Origin: Mycolicibacterium mageritense
Lineage (GTDB): Bacteria > Actinomycetota > Actinomycetes > Mycobacteriales > Mycobacteriaceae
DNA: 64,000 nt
Direction: 5' to 3'
Assembly (NCBI RefSeq): GCF_010727475.1
Contig: NZ_AP022567.1
Span: 7,502,001 to 7,566,000, forward strand
The position numbers were made by a program, and so were the translations under genes. The notes beneath the pieces were generated by a model. The model was not told where the DNA came from. It did no database searches and saw only the letters and a program-made list of their open reading frames with translations. This document shows positions 1 through 10,857 of the stretch, in pieces; the stretch's first letter is position 1; each line of letters opens with the position of its first letter.

Positions 1-154
1 CCCGTTGCGTCGCGGGATCGGTGGGGTCGCCGATCATCGCCTCGCCGAATCCGAGCAGCGTCTCGCGGTTCAGGTCCGCCAGCCGCGCCATGGCGGCGGG
101 GAGTTCCTGACGCGCCGTGGCGATCTGGTCCGGGGTGGGTTGTGCGAATATCAT
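1..154 (-). CDS. Partial small element-encoded protein, function unknown
   Basis: The frame is open from the ATG at 154 to the window edge, so only the first 51 residues are seen; it begins MIFAQPTPDQ. A purine-rich AGAAAGAGAA lies just upstream of the ATG and can serve as a ribosome binding site. The visible part is helical and soluble-looking, with no signal or membrane segment. It follows the excisionase-like gene and a 51-residue gene on the same strand, probably in one transcript of the integrated element. No family is recognised. Confidence 0.5.
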   Translation of the reverse strand, partial: MIFAQPTPDQIATARQELPAAMARLADLNRETLLGFGEAMIGDPTDPATQR

Positions 155-165
155 GGGTTCTCTTT

Positions 166-321
166 CTATTGCTGGGCTTCATGTTTCGGCGCGATGGCGG
201 CGGTGCGCGAGTCACGCCAGAGCGACTTCCAGCCGCCGATCCAGATAGCCTCGGACTCGGGATCGAACCCGAGCGGACACCAGGTCTCAGCGACGTTGGC
301 GGTCACTTCGACTACTGTCAT
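166..321 (-). CDS. Small 51-residue element protein, function unknown
   Basis: The frame starts with MTVVEVTANV and ends at a TAG 11 bp before the next gene. The sequence is tryptophan-rich (four Trp in the central part) and acidic, unlike a random reading frame. An in-frame GTG at 339 is an alternative start; neither start has a clear ribosome binding site. The gene lies between the excisionase-like gene and the partial gene at the window edge, all on one strand, as in a phage-like early cluster. No family is recognised. Confidence 0.45.
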   Translation of the reverse strand: MTVVEVTANVAETWCPLGFDPESEAIWIGGWKSLWRDSRTAAIAPKHEAQQ

Positions 322-384
322 CGCGCATCGATCGGGCACTCTCGCGTCCCGCGACGAATACTTTGGCGGAGGCGAGATCTGGGC

Positions 385-639
385 TCATGCCGCCGCTCCT
401 CCGGCGTCGATGAACCGCTCCACCGCATCCGCCCGCACCAGTCGCCGGCGGCCGATCTTCACCGACGCGAGGCGCCCGTCCTTGAGCAGCTGGTACACCG
501 TCGTCTGCCCGCAGCGAAGCATCTCGGCGGTCTCAGACACAGTCAGTAGGGTGCGTGGAGGCTCTGCGTCGGTCGTCGTCTGGGCAGCGGCCACCAGTGC
601 AGCAATGACGGCGGTCAATTCGTCCGCGTTCGTGCTCAT
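385..639 (-). CDS. Excisionase/AlpA-like helix-turn-helix protein
   Basis: An 84-residue protein starting MSTNADELTA. Its C-terminal half is a typical excisionase/MerR-like winged helix: LLTVSETAEMLRCGQTTVYQ, a recognition helix followed by LLKDGRLASVKIGRR and a short VRADAVERFID tail. Proteins of this class bind DNA near attachment sites and direct excision, or act as small transcriptional regulators of the element. It is transcribed divergently from the integrase, and the gap between them carries a 10-bp inverted repeat. The ATG at 639 was chosen over the longer open frame because family similarity begins after it. Confidence 0.7.
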   Translation of the reverse strand: MSTNADELTAVIAALVAAAQTTTDAEPPRTLLTVSETAEMLRCGQTTVYQLLKDGRLASVKIGRRRLVRADAVERFIDAGGAAA

Positions 640-686
640 GAAGCTCAGCGAAGTGCACGAACGCGTTAGCGTCCAGCGAACCGTCA

Positions 687-711
687 CGACACGCCGGAGC
701 TCGGCGTGTCG
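687..711. repeat. Perfect inverted repeat in the xis-int gap
   Basis: Ten-base arms (CGACACGCCG and its complement) enclose GAGCT. The repeat sits between the divergent excisionase-like and integrase genes, about 25 bp before the integrase start. The position suits an operator for the element's regulator; it could also form a hairpin in either leader. Confidence 0.5.
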
Positions 712-733
712 TACGAAGTTAGACGAAATCTCG

Positions 734-1956
734 GTGCCTCAAGAGATGCCGCCCCGCGTGGCACGCAGACCTGACTGGGTGAAACCCGTCGAGACGAGCA
801 AGGGCCGGCGCTACGAGGTACGGGTGCACGGCAACCGACCCGACGGCTCCCGGTTCCAGAACAAGAAGAGATTCAAGTCGGTCGAAGAGGCGGTGAAGTG
901 GCGGACCACTGTCGTCTCGGAGCTGTCGCACGGCACCCACGTCGCACCGAGCGAACTGACAGTGCGACAGGCCGCAGACTTGTGGCTTGAATCGCAACGG
1001 ATCCGGACCTCGACCCGCGAGGGTTACATCGCGAACCTGCGTCCACTCGTCGACCTGCTCGGCGACCGCCTGGTGCAGTCCATCACGAAGGCCGACATCG
1101 AGGCGCTGGTGACCACGCTGCGCAAGGGCGGGTCCGCGTTCGGCGACTGGCACGCCCCGGCGAAGCTACTCAAGGCGGCCCGGAAGACGCGAGATCCGTT
1201 GGCACCGCGCACGATCAACTCCTGATCCGGGTGCGCGCGGTGTTCGACGACCTCGAGCAGCAGGGCGTACTCCCGCGCAACGTGGCCAACCTGGTGAAGT
1301 CCTTGCCGGTGGCCCGTCCGGAGTTGTCCACGCTCGACGACGACCAGGCCGCTGCCCTACTGGACGCGACGACCGAGGACTGCTTCCACGTCGCGTGGCG
1401 ACTGGCCCTGTCTGGTCTGCGCCGGGGCGAAATCCTTGCGCTCGCTTGGGATTCGGTCGACCTCGACGCGGGCACCGTCACGATCGCCGCGGCGCGCATC
1501 GCGGTCGCGGGCGGCAGCGTCACCGGCGCGACGAAGACGAAGTCCAGCGAGCGGACCCTGCCGTTGCCGCCCGACCTGGCGGCCGCGCTGAAGCTGGAAG
1601 CCGAGCGGCAGAAGGAACTGCGGAAACTGCTTGGGAACCGCTGGCCGAACTCGGGCCTGGTGGTCGTCGATGACTCCGGCGCCCCACCACACCCGGACAC
1701 CCTCAGCAAGGCGTGGCGCGAAGCCCTGGCGGGGGCCGGGCTCCCCCACGTCCGACTGCACGACGCGCGCCACAGCTGTGCGACGCTCATGCACCTGGAC
1801 GGGGTGCCGGCCGCGGTGATCGCCGCCTGGCTCGGACACACTGATGCCCGGTTCACGCTCTCCGTCTACGCACACGCGAACGACAACGCACTCGCCACCG
1901 CCGCGGCGTCGCTGTCGAAGGTGACCGGCAAGCGACCGAAGCAGGACGCGGAGTGA
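734..1956 (+). pseudogene. Tyrosine recombinase (phage integrase), frameshifted
   Basis: Two frames together make one complete tyrosine integrase. The first (GTG 734 or ATG 746 to the TGA at 1223-1225) holds the arm-type DNA-binding domain (YEVRVHGNRPDG) and the SAM-like core-binding domain, and stops at the end of its helical part (RTINS). The second continues from about 1222 (LIRVRAVFDDLEQQ) with the catalytic domain: Arg in GLRRGEIL, the HDARHS box, GHTDARFT and the nucleophile Tyr in SVYAH. The junction is explained by loss of 4 bases (or one base net), since integrases of this type normally read INS-M-L-x-R-V there. No slippery sequence was seen, so a disabling mutation is likelier than programmed frameshifting. 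Confidence 0.75.
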
Positions 1957-2073
1957 CCCACGGCGGGGTCATCGCGGACCGATTAGATTCCGAATGGGTC
2001 AACCTGGGTCATCGAGCCCGGGTGGCCCGGAGGTCGGTTACAGACAAATCTCGGCGTTTACCTGCAACAACTT

Positions 2074-2148
2074 TGGTGGGCGCGGACGGTATCGAACCGC
2101 CGACCGCTGGTGTGTAAAACCAGAGCTCTACCACTGAGCTACGCGCCC
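2074..2148 (-). tRNA. tRNA-Val (anticodon TAC)
   Basis: The minus strand folds as a complete cloverleaf. The acceptor stem GGGCGCG/CGCGCCC is perfect over 7 bp, the D arm begins GCTC, and the anticodon stem CTGGT/ACCAG holds the loop TTTACAC with anticodon TAC. The T arm contains GGTTCGATACC. The discriminator A is followed by an encoded CCA at 2076-2074. Its 3' end faces the integrase. Confidence 0.93.
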
Positions 2149-2155
2149 CGTCGCA

Positions 2156-2175
2156 GGCACGGTACCCGACCGTGC
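2156..2175 (-). terminator. Short hairpin after ahpE
   Basis: Arms GCACGGT and ACCGTGC enclose ACCCG, 19 bp beyond the ahpE stop and just before tRNA-Val. There is no T-tract, as is common in mycobacteria. It probably ends the ahpE transcript. Confidence 0.35.
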
Positions 2176-2193
2176 GCCGTGACCGGAAATCCG

Positions 2194-2652
2194 TTATGTC
2201 CGCAGGGCCGCCAGCGCCTTGACCCACACCGACTGGTCCCGCGCCTGACCGGGCTCCATCATCTCGGCAAATCGGATGATCCCGGAGCGGTCGATCACGA
2301 ACGTGCCGCGGTTGGGGTACCCCGCGTCGGCGTTGAAAACCCCATAGGACTGCGCCACCGCGCCGTGCGGCCAGAAATCGGACAGCACCGGAAAGGTGAA
2401 CCCGCTTTGGACGGACCAGATCTTGTGGGTCGGCGGCGGCCCGACCGAGACGGTCAGCGTTGCGGTGTCATCGTTCTCGTAGCGCGGCAGGTTGTCGCGG
2501 ATCTCGCCGAGCTCGCCTTCGCATACGCCCGTGAACGCCAACGGGAAGAAGACCAGCAGCACGTTCTTGTCGCGCAACGCCGACAGTGTCACCGGCCGGT
2601 TGTTCTGGTCTCTGAGCGTGAAATCCGGCGCGGCCGTCCCCACGTCGAGCAC
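2194..2652 (-). CDS. ahpE: One-cysteine peroxiredoxin AhpE
   Basis: The 152-residue protein has the thioredoxin-fold peroxiredoxin motif PLAFTGVCEGELG with the peroxidatic cysteine at residue 44, followed by the Trp/Arg pattern typical of AhpE. It would reduce peroxides and peroxynitrite in the cytosol. In the family, mycothiol with mycoredoxin reduces the enzyme. The GTG start overlaps the stop of the upstream DUF3052 gene (TAGTG), so translation is likely coupled. The protein and the DUF3052-ahpE order match Rv2239c-Rv2238c of M. tuberculosis. Confidence 0.9.
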   Translation of the reverse strand: MLDVGTAAPDFTLRDQNNRPVTLSALRDKNVLLVFFPLAFTGVCEGELGEIRDNLPRYENDDTATLTVSVGPPPTHKIWSVQSGFTFPVLSDFWPHGAVAQSYGVFNADAGYPNRGTFVIDRSGIIRFAEMMEPGQARDQSVWVKALAALRT

Positions 2653-3083
2653 TAGCGCCTGCCGGCTGCCTTGGACTTGGGCTGCACCAGCCGGCTCGCC
2701 GTCCAGTCGCCCAGCTTGGCCGACGAGGTCTGCATCAACCCGGCGGTCGGTGCGGACTCGGCGATCTCGGCCGGCTGCACGTGCCCGGGTTTGCCGGTCT
2801 TGGGTGTCAAAACCCAGATCACGCCGTCCTCGGCGAGGGGCGTGATGGCGTCCATGAGCCGGTCGACCAGGTCACCGTCGTCGTCTCGCCACCACAGCAA
2901 CACGACGTCCACCACTTCGTCCGCATCCTCGTCGAGCAGCTCGGAGCCACAGGCATCCTCGATGTCGGCCCGGATATCGTCGTCGGTGTCTTCGTCCCAG
3001 CCCAACTCTTGGACAATCTGATCTTTTTGGATGCCCAATCTCTGGGCGTAGTTCGGGTCAGAGTCCGTCCCCGCCGCGACCAC
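2652..3083 (-). CDS. DUF3052 family protein
   Basis: A 143-residue acidic protein (begins MVAAGTDSDP, contains ELGWDEDTDDD and VVLLWWRDDDGDLVD) with the pattern of actinobacterial DUF3052 proteins and equivalent to Rv2239c. The function is unknown. The acidic core is followed by a basic tail ending AAGRR. The GTG at 3083 has a strong AAGGAGG nine bases upstream, which fixes the start. It is the first gene of a pair with ahpE; the one-base stop/start overlap suggests co-translation, but a shared role in redox stress is only an inference. Confidence 0.8.
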   Translation of the reverse strand: MVAAGTDSDPNYAQRLGIQKDQIVQELGWDEDTDDDIRADIEDACGSELLDEDADEVVDVVLLWWRDDDGDLVDRLMDAITPLAEDGVIWVLTPKTGKPGHVQPAEIAESAPTAGLMQTSSAKLGDWTASRLVQPKSKAAGRR

Positions 3084-3175
3084 CGTCGATCCTCCTTCAG
3101 CCTTCTCTACGGCCTTTTCAGGCGCTGCTCAAATGCTTGTGGGCATTATCGTCGCACGCCAGTGTTCAGCCCACC

Positions 3176-3748
3176 TCAATACGCCGTATCGCAGCGCCGC
3201 AGCGCGTTTTCCTTGGCCGTGTTCAGCCGGTTCTTCGCGGTGTTGAACGCGTCCACCCCACCGTCGTTGATCGCGCCCACCACGCCACGTGCCGCGTCGA
3301 CCCATTCGGTCAGCATGCCGCGCAGGTCAGCGGGCAGAGCGTCGTTCACGTCGGCGCTGACCAGGTCAGCGCTGCGGTTGAGTGCGGCGATGGCCGGGCC
3401 GGTCGTGGCGGGCACGTCACCGGGCCGGTTGTTGGCCGCATCGACGTACGCGTTCACGGCGTTGACCACGTCCACCGACGTCGAGCTCAGATCCTCGCAG
3501 GCCGTGTGCACCGCCTTGGTCGTCAGCGACGCCTGCCGTTCGGACTCCCGGGCCGCCGAACTCGACTCGGACGCCTCGATCGACGCCGAAATCGAGGCCC
3601 GGTACTCCGGTACCGCCCCCGAATCGGCCTCGCCTGACCCGTCGACCACCACTGTGCATCCCACGACGACCGTCGCCAACGCCGCTGCACTACCCACGGC
3701 GAGGGCGGCCATCCGTAGCTGCTCCCCACGCTGCCTCACTACCGGCAC
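3176..3748 (-). CDS. Putative secreted lipoprotein
   Basis: A 190-residue protein whose N-terminus has a short basic stretch, a hydrophobic segment (residues 13-28) and a lipobox ending VVGC, with the lipidated cysteine near residue 31. The mature part is Ala/Ser/Asp-rich, helical and carries two later cysteines that could form a disulfide. It matches the position and size of Rv2240c, a conserved mycobacterial gene without known function. It is divergent from aceE, with about 140 bp of shared promoter region. The GTG at 3748 is taken as start; ATG 3712 would truncate the signal peptide. Confidence 0.7.
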   Translation of the reverse strand: MPVVRQRGEQLRMAALAVGSAAALATVVVGCTVVVDGSGEADSGAVPEYRASISASIEASESSSAARESERQASLTTKAVHTACEDLSSTSVDVVNAVNAYVDAANNRPGDVPATTGPAIAALNRSADLVSADVNDALPADLRGMLTEWVDAARGVVGAINDGGVDAFNTAKNRLNTAKENALRRCDTAY

Positions 3749-3891
3749 GATCTGCAGACGTTACCGGTTCGGACCAGTTCTGACCGGTTCATTGCACTGC
3801 CCACCCCCAGCGGCCGAGATACGGCACGATAGGTGGACGATAGAGGTGCCACAAGCACATGTAGTTGGAACCGCCTGACAAGGAGCGGAAG

Positions 3892-6681
<2,790 letters not shown>

Positions 6682-6759
6682 CCTTCCCTCGGCGAGCAGA
6701 CGCGCAGGTACCCGGAACGGCCGCGTACCGGGTACCGGAGCGTCTGCTCGCCGGGAAGG
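6682..6759 (+). terminator. Long two-tier hairpin after aceE
   Basis: The outer arms CCTTCCC(TC)GGCGAGCAGACGC and GCGTCTGCTCGCCGGGAAGG pair over about 20 bp with a two-base bulge. Inside is a second perfect stem, GGTACCCGG/CCGGGTACC. It begins directly after the aceE stop. The core GAGCAGACGC recurs in the hairpin after accD6 at 13.6 kb. Confidence 0.7.
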
Positions 6760-6772
6760 GTGCCACCGAACG

Positions 6773-6795
6773 TTTGGAGGAATCCCCCACAAAAA
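6773..6795 (+). promoter_or_regulatory. Possible MabR operator before mabR
   Basis: TTTGGAGG, then AATCCCCC, then ACAAAA, ending about 18 bp before the mabR start. It resembles the box before fabD (TTTTGT-N9-ACAAAA), with a conserved ACAAAA half and a degenerate left half. Autoregulation by MabR is inferred. Confidence 0.35.
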
Positions 6796-6812
6796 GGGCG
6801 TAGCTTTTAGGG

Positions 6813-8042
6813 ATGCCCGACAATCGCTTCGTTCCGCCGAAGTCCACGGTCGAGGTGCTCGAGACCGTGCCCGACTCGACGCTGCGGCGGCTGAAGCAGT
6901 ACTCGGGGCGGCTGGCCACCGAGGCCGTGCACGCCATGGAGGAACGCCTGCCGTTCTTCGCCGACCTCGACGCGTCGCAGCGGGCCAGCGTCCAGCTCGT
7001 CGTCCAGACCGCGGTGGTCAACTTCGTCGAGTGGATGCGGGATCCGAGCAGCGACGTCGGCTACACGGCCCAGGCGTTCGAGGTGGTACCCCAGGATCTG
7101 CGCCGTCGCATCGCGCTGCGCCAATCGGTCGAGATGGTGCGCACCTCGATGGAGTTCTTCGAGGAGGTGGTGCCGCTGCTGGCCCGCACGGAAGAACAAC
7201 TGAACGCGCTGACGGCGGGGATTCTGCGCTACAGCCGCGATCTGGCGTTCGCCGCGGCCAGCGCGTACGCGGATCAGGCCGAGGCGCGCGGAGCCTGGGA
7301 CACCCGCATGGAGGCAAACGTCGTCGACGCCGTGGTGCGCGGTGATATCGGTGCCGAGCTGCAATCTCAGGCGGCCGCGCTCAACTGGGACGCCACCGCC
7401 CCGGCCACGGTGATCGTCGGTCTGCCGCACGCCGACCGATTGGACCTCGCGAGTGACGATGTCCGCGACGTCGTACAGCGCAACGACCGCGCGGCACTGT
7501 CCGATGTGCACGGCACCTGGCTGGTCGCGATCGTCTCCGGGCCGCTAGCCCCGACGGACCGGCTGCTCGGTGAGCTGCTGTCGGTGTTCGCCGACGGTCC
7601 TGTGGTGATCGGCCCGACCGCGCCGACGCTGACCGCGGCGCATCGCAGTGCGACCGAGGCCATTTCGGGCATGAACGCCGTGGCCGGCTGGGGCGGCGCA
7701 CCGCGCCCCGTGGCCGCGCGCGAACTGCTGCCCGAACGTGCGCTGCTCGGAGACGCCACCGCGATCGCGATGCTCGAGAGCGAGGTCATGCGGCCGTTGG
7801 CCGATGCCGGCCCCGCACTCACCGAGACGCTCGACGCGTACCTGGATTCCGGCGGCGCGATCGAGGCCTGCGCTCGCAAATTGTTCGTTCATCCAAACAC
7901 TGTCCGCTATCGCCTCAAACGGATAGCCGACTTCACCGGCCGGGATCCCGCGGTGCCACGCGATGCATACGTGCTGAGGGTGGCGGCGACCGTCGGCCGA
8001 CTGAGCAAACAGGCATATCAGTCGAGCACGCCAAATGGCTGA
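6813..8042 (+). CDS. mabR: FAS-II transcriptional regulator MabR (PucR-type)
   Basis: The 409-residue protein ends in a PucR/CdaR-type helix-turn-helix (YLDSGGAIEACARKLFVHPN, then TVRYRLKRIADFTGRDP), preceded by an alpha-helical sensing region. It matches Rv2242/MSMEG_4324, known as MabR, which binds the fabD promoter and controls the FAS-II operon in response to long-chain acyl-CoA. It lies directly upstream of fabD in the same orientation. The ATG at 6813 has no strong ribosome binding site, suggesting a short-leader or leaderless message. The gap to fabD carries a clear inverted repeat of the MabR type. Confidence 0.9.
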   Translation: MPDNRFVPPKSTVEVLETVPDSTLRRLKQYSGRLATEAVHAMEERLPFFADLDASQRASVQLVVQTAVVNFVEWMRDPSSDVGYTAQAFEVVPQDLRRRIALRQSVEMVRTSMEFFEEVVPLLARTEEQLNALTAGILRYSRDLAFAAASAYADQAEARGAWDTRMEANVVDAVVRGDIGAELQSQAAALNWDATAPATVIVGLPHADRLDLASDDVRDVVQRNDRAALSDVHGTWLVAIVSGPLAPTDRLLGELLSVFADGPVVIGPTAPTLTAAHRSATEAISGMNAVAGWGGAPRPVAARELLPERALLGDATAIAMLESEVMRPLADAGPALTETLDAYLDSGGAIEACARKLFVHPNTVRYRLKRIADFTGRDPAVPRDAYVLRVAATVGRLSKQAYQSSTPNG

Positions 8043-8160
8043 TCCGATGCTCGCACGCGGAGCCAGGCAGGCGCGGGAGGCGCGCGGAGGAGGCCAAGAC
8101 GCGGTCACCGCGACAATCACAGATTGCGGCACGGTCTCGCGAATGTCGCATCACATGCAC

Positions 8161-8181
8161 TTTTGTGGAGACCCTACAAAA
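8161..8181 (+). promoter_or_regulatory. MabR-type operator upstream of fabD
   Basis: TTTTGT at 8161-8166 and ACAAAA at 8176-8181 form a perfect inverted repeat with nine bases between. It lies about 67 bp before the fabD start, in an AT-rich patch that also contains a CATAAT sequence suited to a -10 box. TTTTGT/ACAAAA half-sites are those described for MabR. Confidence 0.7.
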
Positions 8182-8247
8182 ACATAAGACAAGGTTCATA
8201 ATCTCTTACACCGCGCAAAACCAACTTCACAGTGTTCTCTTAATGAC

Positions 8248-9171
8248 GTGCCTCAACCACCCGTGCTCGCATTGCTTGCCCCCGGACAGGGCTCGCAGAC
8301 TCCCGGCATGCTCACCGCATGGCTGGAGCTACCCGGCGCTGCTGACCGCCTCGCGACCTGGTCGCAGATCAGCGGCCTGGATCTGACCCGGCTGGGCACC
8401 ACTGCCACGGCAGAGGAGATCACCGACACCGCGGTGACGCAGCCGCTCGTGGTCGCCGCGACACTGCTGGCGCATGAGGCGCTCGTCAAGCGCGGTGCAC
8501 CCGAGACCACCGAGACCATCGTGGCCGGGCACTCCGTCGGCGAGATCGCGGCCTACGCGATCGCCGGTGTCATCTCCGCCGACGATGCCGTCAAGCTGGC
8601 CGCGACCCGCGGCGCCGAGATGGCCAAGGCGTGTGCCGTCGAGCCCACCGGGATGTCGGCGGTGCTCGGTGGCGACGAGGCAGAGGTGCTGGCCCGCCTG
8701 GAGTCGCTCGACCTGGTGCCCGCCAACCGCAACGCCGCGGGCCAGATCGTGGCCGCAGGCGCGATCGCGGCGCTGGAGAAGCTCGCCGAGGATCCGCCTG
8801 CCAAGGCCCGCGTCCGCCAGCTCACCACCGCGGGTGCGTTCCACACCCACTACATGGCCTCGGCCCTGGACGGCTACGCCGCCGCCGCGCAGTCTGTAAC
8901 GACGAGCGAGCCGACCGCGACACTTTTGTCGAACGCCGACGGGCAGCCCGTCACCTCGGCCGCTGACGCGATGGAGAAGCTCGTCGCCCAGCTGACCAGG
9001 CCCGTGCGCTGGGATCTGTGCACCGCGACCCTTCGCGACCGCAACACCTCGGCCATCGTCGAGTTCCCGCCCGCCGGAACGCTCGTGGGCATCGCCAAGC
9101 GGGAACTGAAGGGCACGCCGACGCGCGCCGTCAAGTCCCCCACAGATCTGGACGGCCTGGGCGAGCTCTGA
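8248..9171 (+). CDS. fabD: Malonyl-CoA:ACP transacylase FabD
   Basis: The 307-residue enzyme transfers malonyl from CoA to AcpM, supplying extender units to FAS-II. It has the LLAPGQGSQ N-terminal motif, the nucleophilic Ser96 in GHSVGE, and the AFHT segment with the partner His. First gene of the fabD-acpM-kasA-kasB-accD6 cluster. The GTG at 8248 gives five residues more than the M. tuberculosis protein; GTG 8263 would match it better. Neither has a clear ribosome binding site, so the exact start is open. Confidence 0.95.
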   Translation: MPQPPVLALLAPGQGSQTPGMLTAWLELPGAADRLATWSQISGLDLTRLGTTATAEEITDTAVTQPLVVAATLLAHEALVKRGAPETTETIVAGHSVGEIAAYAIAGVISADDAVKLAATRGAEMAKACAVEPTGMSAVLGGDEAEVLARLESLDLVPANRNAAGQIVAAGAIAALEKLAEDPPAKARVRQLTTAGAFHTHYMASALDGYAAAAQSVTTSEPTATLLSNADGQPVTSAADAMEKLVAQLTRPVRWDLCTATLRDRNTSAIVEFPPAGTLVGIAKRELKGTPTRAVKSPTDLDGLGEL

Positions 9172-9257
9172 GCCCGGCTACAACCGAATATCCAACTCAA
9201 TCGTCCGGAATAGCGCTCTCCACACGGAGTGCGTATCAACAACAAGAAGGAGCCACC

Positions 9258-9557
9258 GTGCCCGCCAGTCAGGAAGAAATCATCGCCGGTCTCGCCGAGA
9301 TCATCGAAGAGGTCACCGGCATCGAGCCGTCTGAGGTGACCCCGGAGAAGAGCTTCGTCGACGACCTGGACATCGACTCGCTGTCGATGGTGGAGATCGC
9401 GGTGCAGACCGAGGACAAGTACGGCGTGAAGATCCCCGACGAGGATCTGGCCGGCCTGCGCACCGTCGGTGACGTCGTCGCCTACATCCAGAAGCTCGAG
9501 GAAGAGAACCCCGAGGCCGCTGCTGCCCTGCGTGAGAAGTTCGCGGCAGACCAGTGA
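9258..9557 (+). CDS. acpM: Meromycolate extension acyl carrier protein AcpM
   Basis: The 99-residue acidic protein has the DIDSLSMVE signature with Ser41 as the 4'-phosphopantetheine site and the mycobacterial C-terminal extension beyond the usual ACP length. It carries growing meromycolate chains between FAS-II enzymes. AAGAAGGAG sits five bases before the GTG start at 9258. Its TGA overlaps the GTG of kasA (GTGA), so the two are translationally coupled. Confidence 0.96.
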   Translation: MPASQEEIIAGLAEIIEEVTGIEPSEVTPEKSFVDDLDIDSLSMVEIAVQTEDKYGVKIPDEDLAGLRTVGDVVAYIQKLEEENPEAAAALREKFAADQ

Positions 9558-10804
9558 CCAGGCCTTCCACTGCCAACGGCGGTTACCCCAATGTTGTGGT
9601 AACCGCCGTCACGGCGACGACTGCGATCGCGCCGGACATCGAGAGCACGTGGAAGGGCCTGCTGGCAGGCGAGAGCGGCATCCGCGAGCTGACGGACGAC
9701 TTCGTCACCAAATGGGATCTGCCGGTTCGCATCGGCGGGCACCTGGTGGACTCGATCGACGATCACATGACCCGGCTGGACCTGCGACGCATGTCGTACG
9801 TGCAGCGCATGTCGAAGTTCCTGAGCAAGCAGCTCTGGGAGAACGCCGGCACCCCTGAGGTCGACCCCGATCGTTTCGCCGTTGTGATCGGCACCGGCCT
9901 TGGCGGTGGCGAGAAGATCGTCGAGACCTACGACGCGATGAACGAGGGCGGCCCCCGCAAGGTGAGCCCGCTCGCGGTTCAGATGATCATGCCGAACGGT
10001 GCGGCCGCGGTCGCCGGGCTCGAGCTCGGTGCGCGCGCGGGCGTCATCACGCCGGTGTCGGCCTGTTCGTCGGGTTCTGAGGCCATCGCGCACGCGTGGC
10101 GTCAGATCGTGATGGGCGACGCCGATTTCGCGGTGTGCGGTGGTGTCGAGGGCGGTATCGAGGCGCTGCCCATCGCGGCGTTCTCGATGATGCGCGCGAT
10201 GAGCACCCGCAACGACGATCCCGCCGGCGCTTCCCGTCCGTTCGACAAGGACCGCGACGGCTTCGTGTTCGGCGAGGCCGGTGCACTGATGATCATCGAG
10301 ACCGAGGAACACGCCAAGGCCCGTGGCGCCAAGCCGCTGGCCCGGCTCATGGGCGCGGGTATCACGTCCGACGCGTTCCACATGGTGGCCCCGGCTGCCG
10401 ACGGCCTGCGGGCCGGCCACGCGATGAAGCGTGCGCTGGAGACCGCCGGTCTGGACGCCAAGGACATCGACCACATCAACGCGCATGCCACCGCGACGCC
10501 GATCGGCGACACCGCGGAGGCCAACGCAATCCGGGTTGCCGGTGTTGAGCAGGCTGCGGTGTACGCGCCGAAGTCCGCGCTCGGCCACTCGATCGGTGCG
10601 GTCGGTGCACTGGAGTCGATCCTGACGGTGCTTGCACTGCGGGACGGCGTCATCCCCCCGACGCTGAACTACGAGACGCCTGATCCCGAGATCGATCTCG
10701 ATGTCGTTGCAGGTGAGCCTCGTTATGGCGAATACCAGTACGCCATCAACAACTCGTTCGGGTTCGGCGGCCACAATGTGGCCCTGGCCTTCGGGCGATA
10801 CTGA
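9554..10804 (+). CDS. kasA: Beta-ketoacyl-ACP synthase KasA
   Basis: The 416-residue condensing enzyme elongates meromycolate precursors on AcpM. Cys171 lies in VSACSSGSEA; the two catalytic histidines are in NAHATATPIGD and ALGHSIGAVGA, and the C-terminus has the NNSFGFGGHN loop. Length and sequence match KasA, including the N-terminal TRPSTANGG. It begins inside the acpM stop and is followed after 53 bp by its paralogue kasB. KasA is the classical thiolactomycin target. Confidence 0.96.
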   Translation: MTRPSTANGGYPNVVVTAVTATTAIAPDIESTWKGLLAGESGIRELTDDFVTKWDLPVRIGGHLVDSIDDHMTRLDLRRMSYVQRMSKFLSKQLWENAGTPEVDPDRFAVVIGTGLGGGEKIVETYDAMNEGGPRKVSPLAVQMIMPNGAAAVAGLELGARAGVITPVSACSSGSEAIAHAWRQIVMGDADFAVCGGVEGGIEALPIAAFSMMRAMSTRNDDPAGASRPFDKDRDGFVFGEAGALMIIETEEHAKARGAKPLARLMGAGITSDAFHMVAPAADGLRAGHAMKRALETAGLDAKDIDHINAHATATPIGDTAEANAIRVAGVEQAAVYAPKSALGHSIGAVGALESILTVLALRDGVIPPTLNYETPDPEIDLDVVAGEPRYGEYQYAINNSFGFGGHNVALAFGRY

Positions 10805-10857
10805 GGCCGGCTGGTAAAGCCCGGCAGGTAAGCACGGAAGGAAAGTACGCAGCAAAT

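Larger units (their letters stand above)
1..2073. mobile_element. Integrase end of an integrative element next to tRNA-Val
   Basis: The block holds three small minus-strand genes, including an AlpA/Xis-like helix-turn-helix protein, and a plus-strand tyrosine integrase. It ends about 118 bp from the 3' end of tRNA-Val(TAC), which lies at 2074. An integrase beside the 3' end of a tRNA is the classic arrangement of an element inserted at a tRNA attachment site. The element continues off the left edge, so the second attachment site is not visible and the core repeat cannot be defined here. The integrase looks inactivated, so the element is probably immobile. Confidence 0.6.

Noticed and set aside
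287..388. Short minus-strand frame whose ATG overlaps the excisionase stop, with GGAGGAG upstream
   Set aside because: Only 33 codons, it overlaps the start of the better 51-residue frame, and its composition (Ser/Arg/Asp-rich) is not protein-like.
3865..3891. TTG 3865 as start of aceE
   Set aside because: The AAGGAG site lies downstream of it, directly before TTG 3892, which gives the known AceE N-terminus.
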